A DNA stretch of 64,000 bases, taken from the NCBI GenBank assembly GCA_900312665.1, contig ONZQ02000018.1:582264-646263 (forward strand), given 5' to 3'. Under the pieces are notes generated by a model, which ran no database searches, was not told where the DNA came from, and saw only the letters and a list, made by a program, of their open reading frames with translations. This document shows, piece by piece, positions 12,455 to 24,892 of the stretch. Origin of the DNA: Cephalotrichum gorgonifer. Taxonomy: Eukaryota > Ascomycota > Sordariomycetes > Microascales > Microascaceae. Positions within the stretch are counted from its first letter, which is position 1, and each line of letters opens with the position of its first letter. The position numbers were made by a program, and so were the translations under genes.

Positions 12455-13346
12455 ATGACGAATTTGGACGCCTGCAAGGTTTGCGAGGAGCGCCTCTTCA
12501 TGTCCGTCGTGGACGACGAGGGCGCCGAGCAGCTGGTTCCTGACAACCTCCTCCTGCCGTGCGACTGCCACTTCCACTGGTACGTCGAACGCGCATCCCT
12601 AGCTACCCAGCTCGGGGCCCGACCCCGTCCCCCCAAGGCTACGGAGGGGTCCATACATAACAGCCACGCGCCAAGTCATACAAGGCGCCCCGACTAACTC
12701 GCCCTCTCTGTGTAGGGAATGCCTCGTCTCTCAGGCCGACCAGATCGTCTCCTCCCTCCAGTGCCCCTCGTGCGGCGCCTCCCTGGCCCCGAGCTCGGGC
12801 TCGAGCTCAAGCTCAGCAGCGGCCCAACCCCCGATCCTAACGACCTATGTCAGCGAGGGCGGCGTGGAAGAGAACCTCGACATCCTCCCCGTGCTCACCG
12901 AGGAGTCCTACCTCTCCGCACACCCCGAGGCCCGCCCCGCCCGAGCCCTACATGTCCTGGCGGAGGGCGGGGACGTCCACAGCGCCGTCGAGCTCCTACA
13001 CTCCCTAAGCGACGACGGTGAGGAGGAGTCCCTGCCGGCTCTCGTCCGGTACCAGGACCCCCTCGCGGGACTGAAGTCCGCCCTCCACATCGCCGTGAAG
13101 GCGGACCAGGAGGGCATGGTCTGGCTACTTCTCTGGCTCTCGTCTAACCTACCGGAGGGCGTCTTCCCCGACGAGTCCCGGGCTCTGGCGGAAGCGATTG
13201 GCCTGGGCCGGCTGCCCGTGACATCGGCTGATGAGGATATCCGCTCTCTTCGTGATGCCAATAGCGACACCGCGGAGGCGCTTGCCCGGAGCGCGGGGAC
13301 ACTTTCGCAACTCCTGCAGGCGGGTATACTAACTCCCCCAAGCTAA
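12455..13346 (+). CDS. Small RING-like and ankyrin-like protein, hypothetical
   Basis: 251 residues from two exons, 12455-12579 and 12716-13346 (donor GTACGT, acceptor TGTAG). The N-terminus has paired cysteines and histidines in RING order: ACKVC at 7-10, then PCDCHFHWEC, then CPSC about 20 residues on. This could chelate zinc and suggests a ubiquitin-ligase-like fold, but the spacing is not a textbook C3HC4 and the first half is short. A Ser-rich link follows, then about 150 residues with ankyrin-like helices (ALHVLAEGGDVHSAVELL, SALHIAVKADQEGMVWLLLWL). I know no named orthologue; function is inferred from layout only. It ends convergent with the DDHD phospholipase gene, 226 bases away. Confidence 0.75.
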
Positions 13347-13572
13347 ACAAAATAATCACTCGGAAGGCCACAAATCATGAGAACATAAAAGGGGGGGAGG
13401 AAATGTGTCGGAGTAGACTCGGTTTCTATAGCATCTATTGATACCCAACACCAATGCATAGGACCATGCTGTTGTGATAACGAGGAAATGAAAAGAATAA
13501 GGAAGATGCGTCTATATATATGCCTTGCGCCATGCGCCTCCCTGCTTCTTATAGCGGCGGACTGCGGAAAGT

Positions 13573-16500
13573 TCACTTGCTCTGGCCCTTAGACTTATTG
13601 GCTAGAAGCTGGGATAGGATGAAATGGTTGACATCCTCATCGGCCCAGTAGCTCATATGAGAAGCGATGGTGTTTATGGGGTTATAATCCAGGACGCTCC
13701 TAGAATATCAGTCAGAAAAGAAAGCTCGGTGGTGTCGGAGTATCGACCAGGAAAGAAGGGCGACGTGGACCAGGCGGAATCAAACTTACTCTTGGATACC
13801 GTAGTCGACCCGGCCATTCCTGTTCAGTGCCCTCACCTTGGCCTCCTCAAGCCGCATCTTCCGAGCCACTGTATCCTGCTCACCCGTACCCGCCGATCCC
13901 GCCGCCTCCGAGTCGGCCATGTCCGACTTCGAGTGGCTCTTGTCAGCATCTGCCTTCGCCCGGCCCTTCTCAAACTTCGAAAAGAGGGTTTCCAGATCAT
14001 AATCTATCAGCGTCATGTCGTTTCCGCTCAGGCTCGTCCTTGCCGGTGGATTGGACTTGTCCCCCAGTTCCTTCTTAAGCTGGCTTGCCCGCTCCCCGAG
14101 GATTGACGCATCCTTGGCAAGTTTCCTCTCCGCCGATTCTTGGCCTGGCTCGGAAGAGGAAGAAGCAGCCGCTAGCCGAGCTACCTCTTCGTTAGTGAGG
14201 CCGAGGGAGCGGTTGAGGAGGTTAGACGCGACGCCGGCACTGAGACTGGACCAGAGGCCGCTGACGCTCTGCCCCACCATGGCACCAATGTTCGAGAGGC
14301 CCTGGGGCGCGACGCTCCCAAATATTCCCTTCTTAGTGTAGGGGAGGTTCTGGGGCTTCAATGTCGACATGAGAGGCGAGATTAGGGGCTCCAACCGGTA
14401 GCTGATTGGATCGGACGGGTGGAAGATGTTGAAGAGCTGCGACACTCGGGGTGAGGAGATTGAATAGGGAAGCCCCGTCGCCGGGGATATGCGCTGGTCA
14501 TGGAAACCATCCGTAAAGTTCCGGAACGGATCTTCCACGGAATCAGGGTCCAATGGACTCATCGATGGCATGGAGTCGGGCAGATGACGAGCTGAAACTG
14601 TCCTATATGAAAATTAAGTAGAGTCAGCCGGTTCTTAGCACCTCTCACGAGCGGGAATATTAAATGCCCCTCTGGGTCGACAAGGGAAGTGATTTACCTT
14701 CCCTTGAGCATCTGGAACAAGCCGATGGGAGAACCAAGGCAGTAGAAGTCTTCGACATCAAAATCAAAAGCTAGCTCGCCAGGATCCCGGGCCGGCGGCT
14801 GCTCGGTGGAGGATGGCCAAAGACGTGACGACTTTTTCGGGGTCTCTCGGGGCTTCTCCTTTTGCCGGCAGAGCAGATCAAATAGGATGGCTGACCCTAG
14901 GGAGTGGCCCACAAGGTGCACCTTTCCCTTGAATTCTGGGTTTTGCTTCTTGAACAGGTTGTAGATCCTGTTGGCTTCCTTGAGCACGATGTTCATTATC
15001 TGCTCGCGATATCCACTTTGATATAGCAGAACGTCAAGAGCAAGGTCAGAAATAAGGGACCTGGCAAATGCAACGCCCTCAATGGTGATGTCCTCGAGGG
15101 ATGGATCTACCATGGTCTAGTTAGAAACGTCAAGGTGTGCCAAGAGAATAGTCATCATCTTACATGCGTCTTCATCCTCAGCCGTCACGCCAAGATCGCG
15201 TTCGCCCTTCGACTCTCGCTTCTTTGGGAAGTCAAGATGATGCCTCCAGCAGACTGGGAGTACTTGCACTCGACAGTTACCCGTCTGGCTCGCCACGTCG
15301 TCATTAAGAGCCTTCAGATCTGCAGAGCTGTCGTAAACGGACTTCATCGTCTTCCTCATCACGTTGACATCGTGGATGAAGTTCATACTGTCAAGTCTAG
15401 TAGGCTTGTTAGGATGATAGGTTGCATCATGGACAAAGCGAAAGCCAGTAAAGAGCGCTTACCGAAGACTTAGAAGCTGGCCGATACCGTGAGTCACAAG
15501 GACTAGATGTTCAATCTCGCGCCCTTGGTTCTCCTCGCTTCCGGCATTATAGTCATCGCTGATCTCGGTTTCCTCCCTCCGGCGAATTTCCTCTTCAAAG
15601 GTCTTAGGACCGCCCCCGAATTCCGCCTGGGTGCCTTTCCCATCCGGTTGGCTTCTAGGCTCCGCCTTCGTTGAGGGTGGCGCAGATTTCCGCTTGAGCG
15701 CCTTCAGCGCTTTTTCATCCAGGTTCAGGGTATCAGCAGACCGCTCTGTCGGGGTGTTCGGTCGCTTGGCATCCTTGCTCTTGCCAGGTTCGGAGTATCC
15801 CCGCACTAGCTTAACACCACTCATATAGCCCCCACCGGAGAACCGCTGGTAGACACTTGAAGTGACCCATGAGAGAATACCGTCGGAAGAAAGCCAAGCT
15901 GTGTTGGCATCCTGATACGTCGCAACGCTGTTCATGTATGACCCAAACATCCGGTACGAGGGCGGCTGGGGAGGCGGGGTTGCTGGTCTCGTCGACTTTC
16001 CCATGGCTGAAGGCACAGACGGCTCCTTCTCAAGGTCTTCCTTACTAGACTTCGTCGTTGTGGCAGACGCGGACCGTGATCTAGAATCTACCGTGCCGGA
16101 GGAAGCCAGGCCGGTAGGGATCAGCCACGGCCTCGTTTTCAGGTACCCATCTTCCAACTGGGCGGCGAGGTTCTCTTCGCAAGGACGGAGGCTGGAGCCT
16201 TCCTGATAAAACCAAGTGCCACGGCGTACTTCATACACTGGACCATGCCAGTATACCGGAGCGAGCTCCCTCTGAATGACGTCAACACTGAAAAGGAAGT
16301 CTTCATTCACCGGAACCTGAGCAGAGGGCGACATGTCATCCTCTCCGAAAGCTCCGGATTGGTCGCTCTTGCCAGTGTCTCCATGGCTGGAAGTCGGACG
16401 GCCAGCCTTTTTCCCTGGTGGAAGATTGGCGTTACGCTCCTCTTTCGCCTCGAGGAGCCGCTGGTAACCCGCTTCGACGGCGCGCGAGTCCCCAGGCTGG

Positions 16501-16946
16501 AATGTGGCAAACTTCTTGGGCTGGGAGGGGGGCTTGTTGCTCTCCTTGTCCTTGGCGGCCTTGCTCATGCTCGCAGCTAAATACTTTGGTTTCCGCTTTG
16601 CGACCTACATGCAAACATTCATTAGCTATTCTATGGGGCCTCCTCCCTCATAGAGCAACCCAGTCAAGATACCGGAGCAGCAGCTTACATCAACGGCATG
16701 AAACCACATGACATTCAGTGGCGGGCAGTCTTCGGGATAGCTCTTCCGACTGATCCCATAGAGAGGATTCGTGATGTGGTCTATCGGATGACTCGAGGTC
16801 GGCTCGGGCGTTGGAGCTGGTGTCGGCGTTGCCGACCTCTTCGGCTGGCCAGAATTGGCTCCTCGGCTGGCCCAAGGATTGATAGAGTCGACGGCCGAAG
16901 CCAGATACGACTTATCGCTCATCTTCTCCGACGTCTGTGCCATCAT
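13573..16946 (-). CDS. DDHD-domain phospholipase (PA-PLA1 family, YOR022C-like)
   Basis: Phospholipase A1-like lipase of the phosphatidic-acid-preferring family, acting on organelle membranes. Six exons: 16946-16689, 16604-15463, 15396-15164, 15106-14698, 14602-13790, 13699-13573, giving 993 residues. The N-terminus is disordered, then comes the conserved block PPLNVMWFHAVDVAKRKPKY. LVLVTHGIGQ opens the alpha/beta-hydrolase part. The lipase elbow is GHSLGS with nucleophile Ser613. The DDHD domain runs from DFYCLGSPIGLF through FHPSDPISYRLEPLI to DYGIQESVLDYNPINTIASHMSYW, where the metal/catalytic Asp and His pairs lie. Exon 4's start at 15106 (acceptor GGTAG, after an apparent ATG) is chosen because it rejoins DEDAYPSLEDITIEG in phase. 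Either of two adjacent Met codons at 16946/16943 could start it. Confidence 0.92.
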
Positions 16947-18130
16947 CCGGAACCGGGATGGGGCCCATGAACTGCCGGTTGGAGAGATATGAGGTAGGCC
17001 TGCCCTAGCTGGTGGCAGACAAAGCCGCAGCGGCGCTAGACACGGGGGCGGGAGTCGAGCCAACGTGAAGAGCGCCCCCCGTGTTAGGTAGGGGTGGGCA
17101 GTATAGGAGGGGGAGGGGAGAGGTGCCGAGTAGTGACTGTACTATCAGGACAGGGATATGCGTTCCCTTTCTTGATCGCGACGGGCGGGGGATGGTAGAG
17201 TAGGGCTATGAGGCGCGGCTTCAATGTTGTAGGTTATACATCAAACAGATATATGCTGCAAATAAGTTATACGGCCTTGGAGGTGAAGGAGAGGCGCTTA
17301 TGGGTGTTATAAGTAGGCAGAGAAAGCGGTGCCGATATCAATTGGACCCTCCTGAGGAGACGAGAAGCGATGTATATGGACACGTCGAGATGTCTGTATT
17401 CTCAGAGTTTCGGTGTATCTTAGAGGTGTACTGAAAAGGGCGGAAAGTGGGGGAGTAGATGGATATGTGCATCCAAGTGAGAGAAAGGATCGGTTTCCGC
17501 CAAGATCTTTCCCAAATACCAAACTTGCCTCTCTGAGCGGACTTCTAATAGCTTGCTGACCACACGATGAAGCACGGGCCAAATCTTCGTGGGGTAGGGA
17601 GCAATGAAGGCTACATTAGCGACAGGTGACGCGGTAGTCACTCGCATGTGTGATGCTGGCAATACGAGTAGCTTCTGCCCCACCGTCGGCTGCACGGGGT
17701 CAACGTCATCTCGACCGAGATACCCGTGTATACTTACTGGCACATGTTTTTATTGAAAGATTACATAATCTGGGTCCATCGTAGTGGCTGGGGATGGACC
17801 CCACCATCAATGGAGACGGCTAGTTCGCGACTTCACTATTTTTTGACTCATGACCCCACCTGCGAGAGCCTCCCGCAAGCGTTCAAAAAATAATTTCTCC
17901 AACCCAGTACGCCCCAGTACGACCATAACCGTTCTACCACGACGAATCCAAGGAATCCACACTCCGACAATGCCTTGACCCATCCCGCCATTGGCAAGGA
18001 GCACCCTGCAGCTACTCGCGACTTGCTCAATTCAACCTCTCCCGCCGCCGCGATCATAAACTCGATCTCATAACCGACCTAGCGCATCGTCGACGCCAGA
18101 TCCGACCCTCCTCTCTCCAACGAGCCAACC
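16947..18130. promoter_or_regulatory. Divergent promoter region, DDHD lipase and RPC1
   Basis: 1.2 kb between start codons facing away from each other. No conserved coding segment is visible. The final 200 bases before 18131 are C-rich, with CGACC/CAACC motifs typical of a leader. Confidence 0.5.
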
Positions 18131-21100
18131 ATGGCGACCGCCATTTCGGGTGGGCCTGTGAAGGCGCAACTTGTAGACAAACTCCCCAAGCGCTTCAAAG
18201 AGCTGAAGTTTGGCATCCAGTGAGTTCGCCCTCGCCGGTTCCTCCGATCTCCCCCCAGCCCCTCATCCTTGGTCGCATACAGCTGACATTCTTTTCCTTT
18301 AGGTCCAATCAAGACATCACGAACCAGGCCGTCCTTGAAGTTTCAGACCGTCTACTCTACGACATAGAAAACGGACGTGCCCCTTATCGCCATGGTCCCC
18401 TTGATCCTCGGCTGGGAACCTCTAGCAGGTCTGGTGTCTGCGGAACATGCCACGAATCCCTACAGAACTGTACCGGCCACTTTGGCCATGTCCGACTCCC
18501 GCTACCTGCCTTCCATGTTGGCTACCTCCGGTTCATCACGATGATCCTACAGAATATTTGCAAGGTTTGTCTGCCGCGCACTCGGGGTATTTCCTCTCTC
18601 TACACGCAGCTAACTAACCCGTCCTCGCTTCTAGGATTGTGCCCGAGTTCTCCTAGTCGAACCTGAACGCGAGAATTTCCTCAAGGAACTGAGACGCAAG
18701 GATAGGGATAATACCCAGCGCGTTAAGACGTGCAAGAAGGTCAACGAGCTGTGCCGCAAGGTCAAGACGTGCCCTTACTGTAATGCTATCAATGGCCAAA
18801 TCCGCAAATCTGGCGTCCTCAAGCTGTATCACGACAAGTTCTCCTTCTTCAACAAGTCCACCGCTGTCAAGAAGATCCCGCCAGAGAGCAAGGTCCAATT
18901 TGAAAAGTCTTTCGCCGAGGCGAAGACCACCAACCCGGAAATCGACAAGCATCTCCGCAAGGCCATGGAGGACTTGAACCCGCTGAGGGTTCTCAACCTT
19001 TTCCAGAGGATAACTCCAACTGACTGCGAGCTCCTCGGTTTGAACCCGGGCGAGGGGCGCCCCGAAATGTTCATATGGCAATACCTCCCCGCGCCTCCGA
19101 TCTGCATCCGGCCGTCAGTGGCCCAGGACAACGCAAGTAACGAGGACGACATCACCACCAAGCTTGCTGACATCGTCTGGGTGAGCGGCATGATCAGGTC
19201 TGCCCTCCAGCGAGGATCTCCGGTCCAGACGATCATGGAACAGTGGGAATATTTACAGCTGCAAATCGCCATGTACGTGAACAGCGAGGTCCCCGGGCTC
19301 CAGCAGCCGGGCTTCGGGAAAAGTGTTCGGGGATTCTGCCAGCGCTTGAAAGGCAAACAGGGAAGATTCCGTGGGAACCTGTCAGGAAAGCGAGTTGATT
19401 TCTCCGGCCGAACTGTCATCTCCCCCGACCCGAATCTTGGTATCGACCAAGTCGCTATCCCTATACTGGTCGCCAAGAACCTCACCTACCCTGAGAGGGT
19501 TCAACGTCACAACATGGCGAGGCTAAGGCAGTCGGTCAGAAACGGCACCGATATCTGGCCCGGTGCTCAGGGCGTGCTCAAGAATGAATCTGACGGCAGC
19601 TACAAGGTCAACTTGAAGTGGGCGGACAAGGAACGGACAGCCCAAGACCTTCGCATAGGCGATATCGTTGAGCGCCATCTCATCGATGATGATATCGTCC
19701 TGTTTAATCGGCAACCGTCACTTCACAAGCTGAGTATCATGAGCCATCTGGTAAAGGTACGGCCGTGGAGAACCTTCCGCCTCAATGAGTGTGTATGTAC
19801 CCCGTACAACGCAGACTTCGACGGCGACGAGATGAACCTTCACGTCCCCCAAACCGAAGAGGCCAGGACTGAGGCAATCGAACTTATGGGTGTGAAGCAC
19901 AACCTTGCCACTCCCAAGAACGGGGAACCCATCATTGCCGCGACACAGGATTTCATCACGGCCGCTTACATCCTTAGCCAAAAGGATCGCTTCTTTGACC
20001 GGCGGACTTTCACCTACGTATGCCTGCACATGCTTGATGGAAAGTCGCAGCTTGACCTGCCCCCGCCCGCCATCGTAAAACCGGTAGAGCTATGGACAGG
20101 AAAGCAGGTCTTCGGCATCTTGATGAGGCCGAACAAGGCGTCGCCAGTCATGGTCAACCTAGACGCGAAATGCAAAAACTACGTGGCAAGACCCGGACAG
20201 TGCCCCGATATGGACCCCAACGACGGATGGCTTGTGATTCGGAATTCCGAGGTCATGTGCGGCCTTATGGACAAGTCGACAGTCGGCCCTGGCAAGAAGG
20301 ACTCGATCTTCTACGTCATCCTGCGAGATTTCGGTCCGGATGCGGCCTGTGGGGCGATGAATCGCCTGGCGAGGCTCTGTGCAAGATACCTGGGCAAGCG
20401 TGGCTTCTCGATCGGCATCGGGGACGTATTCCCCACAGAAGAGCTAAACGAAAGGAAGGCCAATCTTGTCAAGGTTGCCTACAAGGGGTCCGATGACCTC
20501 ATAGAGACTTACAAGAAAGGGAAGCTAGAGAAGGCCACCGGGTGCACGATGGAGGAGACGCTGGAGAATGCGATATCGGGAATTCTCAACCGAGTGCGAC
20601 AGGAGGCCGGTGACGCTTGTATTGCGACTCTCAGCCGCGAAAACGCACCGCTCCTCATGGCCAAGTCCGGGTCCAAGGGCTCTAACATCAACGTCGCGCA
20701 GATGGTGGCAGTCGTCGGGCAGCAGATCATCGGCGGCTCGCGTGTCCCGGATGGATTCCTCGACCGCTCTCTCCCCCACTTCCCCAAAAACGCTAGACAG
20801 CCCCCTTCAAAGGGTTTCGTCAGGAGCAGCTTCTACTCCGGCCTATCACCCACCGAGTTCATCTTCCACGCCATGTCGGGCAGAGAAGGTCTAGTCGATA
20901 CGGCCGTCAAGACCGCCGAGACGGGTTACATGTCTCGACGTCTAATGAAGTCCCTCGAGGACCTGTCAACGCAATATGACGACACAGTACGCACATCCGG
21001 CAATGGCATCGTCCAGTTCCAGTTTGGTGCCGACAAGCTTGACCCCGTCGACATGGAGGGTTCGGCTGTCCCGGTGCACTTTGACAGAACTTGGACCCAT

Positions 21101-22657
21101 GCGGAAAGTCTTACGATGGATCACACGGAGGCGGGCATGCTTCCAGACCAAATTACAGAGTTCTGCGCGTCAATGCTGGATCAAGAGCGGAAGCGATATC
21201 CCAGGTACAGTCTTCTAGGGGAGAAGCTCAACTACGTCGATGTGACCGATAAGGGCATCGACGAGCACGAGGGCGCGAGGCACTTCATCCGCACCGTTGA
21301 GGCGTATGTCGCGAAACGTGTTGAGAAGCTGAGGAAGGTCCGGGAGGCAGCCGGCCTTGGCAACCCGGGAGGTGGTGCAGCGGTCGGAGAGGAGGATCCC
21401 CTGCGCGTGAGGCAGGCTGACCAGGTGGCCAAGGTTACGCCGACAACCCTTCGGCAATTCATCAAATTCTGCTTCGAGAAGTACAAGAAGGCGCGTGTCG
21501 AGGCGGGACACGCCGTGGGCGCTGTGGGCGCACAGTCTATTGGTGAGCCCGGAACACAGATGACGCTCAAGACTTTCCATTTCGCTGGTGTCGCCGGTAT
21601 GAGTATCACTCAGGGTGTGCCACGAATCAAGGAGATCATCAACGCGTCGAAAGAGATCAGTACGCCCGTCATCACCTGTCCGCTAGAAAACAACAAGCAG
21701 ATTGAAGCCGCTCGAGCTGTCAAGGGCCGGATCGAGAAGACGTACGTCTCGGACATTATAAGGTCAATCGAGGACGAGTACAGACCTGACATGGGCTCTG
21801 TCATCATCCGGTTAGACATGGAGGCGCTCGAAAGGGCTCACATCGGAATGACTACGTCAGATATCGCCAAGGCGATATGCGGTAATAAGAAGTTGAAGGT
21901 TGGGCTCGAGGACGTTTCTGTGGTCGGTTACAATGCCATCCAGATCCGCCTCCGCACGGAAGCAGATGCACCCAAGAAGACGGCGAGAACGAGAACGAGT
22001 GCCAACGACGAGGTCGGCGACATGGTGCTCCGCGCCGGCTTCCTACGTCGTGCGCTTCCGGACGTGGCCATTTCGGGCTATTCCGGTGCCAACCGTGCTC
22101 TCATCCAGACAGACCAGGACGGTATGCATACCGTCCTCGTCGAAGGTTACGGGCTGCGAGCTTGTATGATAACAGAAGGTGTAGTCGGGGCGCGGACCAA
22201 GTCGAACAATGTAATGGAGGTCAAGGACGTGTTGGGGATCGAAGCGGCCAGGTCGACCATCGCGTTTGAAATCGCGGAAGTCATGAAGGACATGGACATC
22301 GACCCGCGTCACATGCAGCTGTTGGCGGATGTCATGACATACAAGGGCGAGGTGTACGGCATCACGCGATTCGGCCTCTCGAAGACGCGTGACAGTGTGC
22401 TGCAGCTCGCGTCGTTCGAGAAGACGCCGGACCACCTGTTCGACGCGGCGGTAGGCCTCAAGGGGGACAAGATCGAGGGTGTGAGTGAGTGTATCATCAT
22501 GGGGCAGACCATGTCGCTCGGCACGGGCGCCTTCCAGGTGGTGAGGAGGCTTGCACTCAAGGAAGCCGACATTGTAGAGAAGCCCACGCCTTTCGAGACT
22601 GCGTGGACGAAGGAGTTGGTGGTGAGGCGAAAGCAGCGGAAGATGGAGGTGGCATAG
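18131..22657 (+). CDS. RPC1: RNA polymerase III largest subunit (RPC1/RPC160)
   Basis: Catalytic beta-prime-like subunit of the enzyme that transcribes tRNA, 5S rRNA and U6. Exons: 18131-18219, 18303-18564 and one long exon 18635-22657, giving 1457 residues, matching the yeast orthologue's length. The N-terminal zinc site is CGTCHESLQNCTGHFGH, with a second at CPYCNAINGQIRKSG. LSGKRVDFSGRTVISPDPNL precedes the active-site loop NADFDGDEMN (Asp 511, 513 and 515 bind the catalytic Mg). The bridge/trigger region GAVGAQSIGEPGTQMTLKTFHFAGVAGM is intact. There is no heptad-repeat tail, which excludes RPB1. The RITPTDCELLGLNP and CKTC-like N-terminal context favours Pol III over Pol I. Intron 2 has a weaker donor, GTTTGT. 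Confidence 0.97.
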
Positions 22658-23069
22658 TGGCGAGGGAGGGATAGAGAGAAGTGTATCTGTGAGCTTGTAC
22701 TGCATTGCGAAGGATGATTTGAAGTTTTTTTTTTTTGGTTTGGGCTTGCTGCTCTTGGGACGGACGGACCAGGCTTTTAAAATAAAAAGTGTCGTGTAAT
22801 ACAACCAAACGATATAAAGTACGAGTTCCAGGATCATTGTTGCCTGTTTTGAGGTGGGCTGTCTGCCGGTTCACTAGTAGTACGCTGCCTGTTGTGGTTC
22901 TAGAAACTCACTCTGATTCGGCAATGATTACTCAACACCACACACCAAGAGCACATGTGAATTTCATCTTCACCCTGACCCAACTTCATCCTTGTTCATC
23001 ATCAACACAGACCTCCGTTTACTCATTACTTGGGTCCTGAATAAATCGTATTCTCCCAGCAGCACCGCC
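22658..23069. other. Tandem intergenic region
   Basis: 412 bases between RPC1's stop and the SRAP gene's start, both on the + strand. A T8 run near 22728 follows RPC1. The segment probably contains the RPC1 3' end and the SRAP promoter. Nothing else is recognisable. Confidence 0.5.
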
Positions 23070-24531
23070 ATGTGTGGAAGGTATGTCCTAGCCATGGTAA
23101 GTCCTCGTCAGCCAACCTTGAATCTCACCACCCAATTGCACTTATTCACAGAGCGTCCAACTCACTTATAACACTAGCGGGCCTACCAGGCGCGCAAGTA
23201 CCTGGAAGACAGAGATATGCCGGTATGGGATGCTCCAGACGATGAAAGCGATGACGCACCGCGCCAGTCGTATAACTTCGCCCCCGGGTACTACGGCGTC
23301 GTCTACCGCGCCGACGTGCCCGATGGTGGCGCGAGGCCCGGCCAGTTCCAAGCCGCGCCCCCCAGCTCTCGGGACCAGGGACAGGCAGAGGCAGAGGATG
23401 GTACAGTTGCCGAGCCAAATGAGGGGGTGCCTACGGCTGCCACGGAGACCACTTCCGGAGACGAAGCGGCGCCCCCGGCCGCCCGTTACAAGATTCAATC
23501 CATGAAATGGGGCCTCATCCCGTCCTGGACGAAGCGGAACCCAGGCTACGGCTCCCTCATGAAGACAATTAACTGCCGCTCCGACTCTCTGAGTAGCCCC
23601 GGCGGGATGTGGACCTCGATGAAGATGCGGAAGCGCTGCATCGTCATCGCGGACGGGTTCTACGAGTGGTTGAAGGTTGGGCCCAAGGAGAAGGTGCCGC
23701 ACTACATCAAGAGGAAGGATGGACAGCCGATGCTATTCGCTGGTCTGTGGGACTGCGTTCGGTATGAAGGTATGAATCAAATCTTCTTTCTGGCAGTTCG
23801 ATAATATTAGGGAGGCCCCCCTTCTGACGTCTTTTTCGTTGAATCTCAACAACCCAGACTCGGATGATAAGCTCTACACGTACACTGTCATAACCGTCGA
23901 CTCGAACCCCCAGCTCAAGTTCCTCCACGACCGCATGCCTGCGATTCTCGAGCCCGCATCGAAGGAGCTGTTTACGTGGATCGACCCGACCCGCACTGCC
24001 TGGACGCGCGAGCTCCAGGACGTCCTCCGCCCAACGTCCGTGGAGCTCGAGGTCTACCCCGTCTCGAAGGAGGTCGGGAAGGTGGGGAATAACTCGCCGT
24101 CGTTCATAATCCCCGTGGCCAGCAAGGAGAACAAGAGTAACATTGCGAACTTCTTTGCCAAGGCGGAAGCGAGGAAGACGGAGAAAAAGTCTGTCCCTGA
24201 CGTGGCCCCCGCTACGCCCGAGGTGAGGCGGGAGAAAGGGGGTGGCGGCAGCGAGGGCGATGATGACTGGGACGTGATAAAGAAGGAAGAGCTCGAGGAT
24301 ACCTTCCCGGCCACGAAGCGGATGGCCTCTCCGGAGAGCTCCACCGCCGTCGAGACCCCCAGTAAGACGCCCGCCACCACGTCCCCGAGGAAGGCAGCCA
24401 AGTTGAGCACCGCGGCGTCCCCGAGGAAGACCACCAAATTAAGCGCCACGAGCAACGGGACGAAGATGCCACTAAGGCAGAACCAGGAGGGCAGCCAGAA
24501 AATCACAAACTTCTTCGCGAAAACGACATGA
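23070..24531 (+). CDS. SRAP-domain protein (HMCES/YedK family abasic-site shield)
   Basis: Forms a covalent thiazolidine crosslink to abasic sites in single-stranded DNA, shielding them at replication forks; the chemistry is known for HMCES and YedK. Exons 23070-23096, 23178-23769 and 23858-24531 give 430 residues. The catalytic Cys2 follows the initiator Met (MCGRYVLAM). The other signature blocks are QSYNFAPGYYG (Asn42), MKWGLIPSWTK, TINCRSDS, RCIVIADGFYEWLK (Glu172), PHYIKRKDGQPMLFAGLWD and KFLHDRMPAILEP (His230). Acid-rich insertions occur at residues ~25-40 and ~60-95. The C-terminal ~160 residues are disordered and Ala/Lys/Ser-rich, with two copies of I-x-N-F-F-A-K (NIANFFAK, KITNFFAK), similar to the PCNA-binding PIP box. 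The start is fixed by the obligatory Cys2. Confidence 0.93.
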
Positions 24532-24892
24532 GGACTATCTGTTTATGACGGCGTTTTTTTTTTGTTTCATTGGATGACTAGGGTTAATAGGCGAAGGGCG
24601 GGGTGTTCATATCTTTTTTTTTCTTTTTTTTTTCTTTTACATCTCAATACCATCCCAGGAACCACAGGGCTAGCTTTTTTATCTCAAAAGAAACTTTGAT
24701 TGATATATACAACGCAAAAACTGGCAGCTTTATATGCCTGCAGAGAAGAAAGTAATATGTACAGATGAACCCTGTTTCCAGCGAAATTGTACGTATTGGA
24801 GGGGGAAACCATAACAGCAGGAAAAGGAAGGAAAGGCGCGGGGGAGGGGATCAAGTGGTTCTTTTCTTCAAGCTGATAGCATGCGTCAAGCT
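24532..24892. other. Convergent intergenic region with T-rich tracts
   Basis: 361 bases between the stops of SRAP (+) and cellobiose dehydrogenase (-). Several T8-T10 runs (24555, 24616, 24630) and short A-rich elements suit 3'-end signals. No coding content is visible. Confidence 0.5.

Noticed and set aside
17420..17743. 107-residue minus-strand frame between the DDHD lipase and RPC1
   Set aside because: No recognisable motif; lies in a promoter region; unsupported by splice or conservation evidence.
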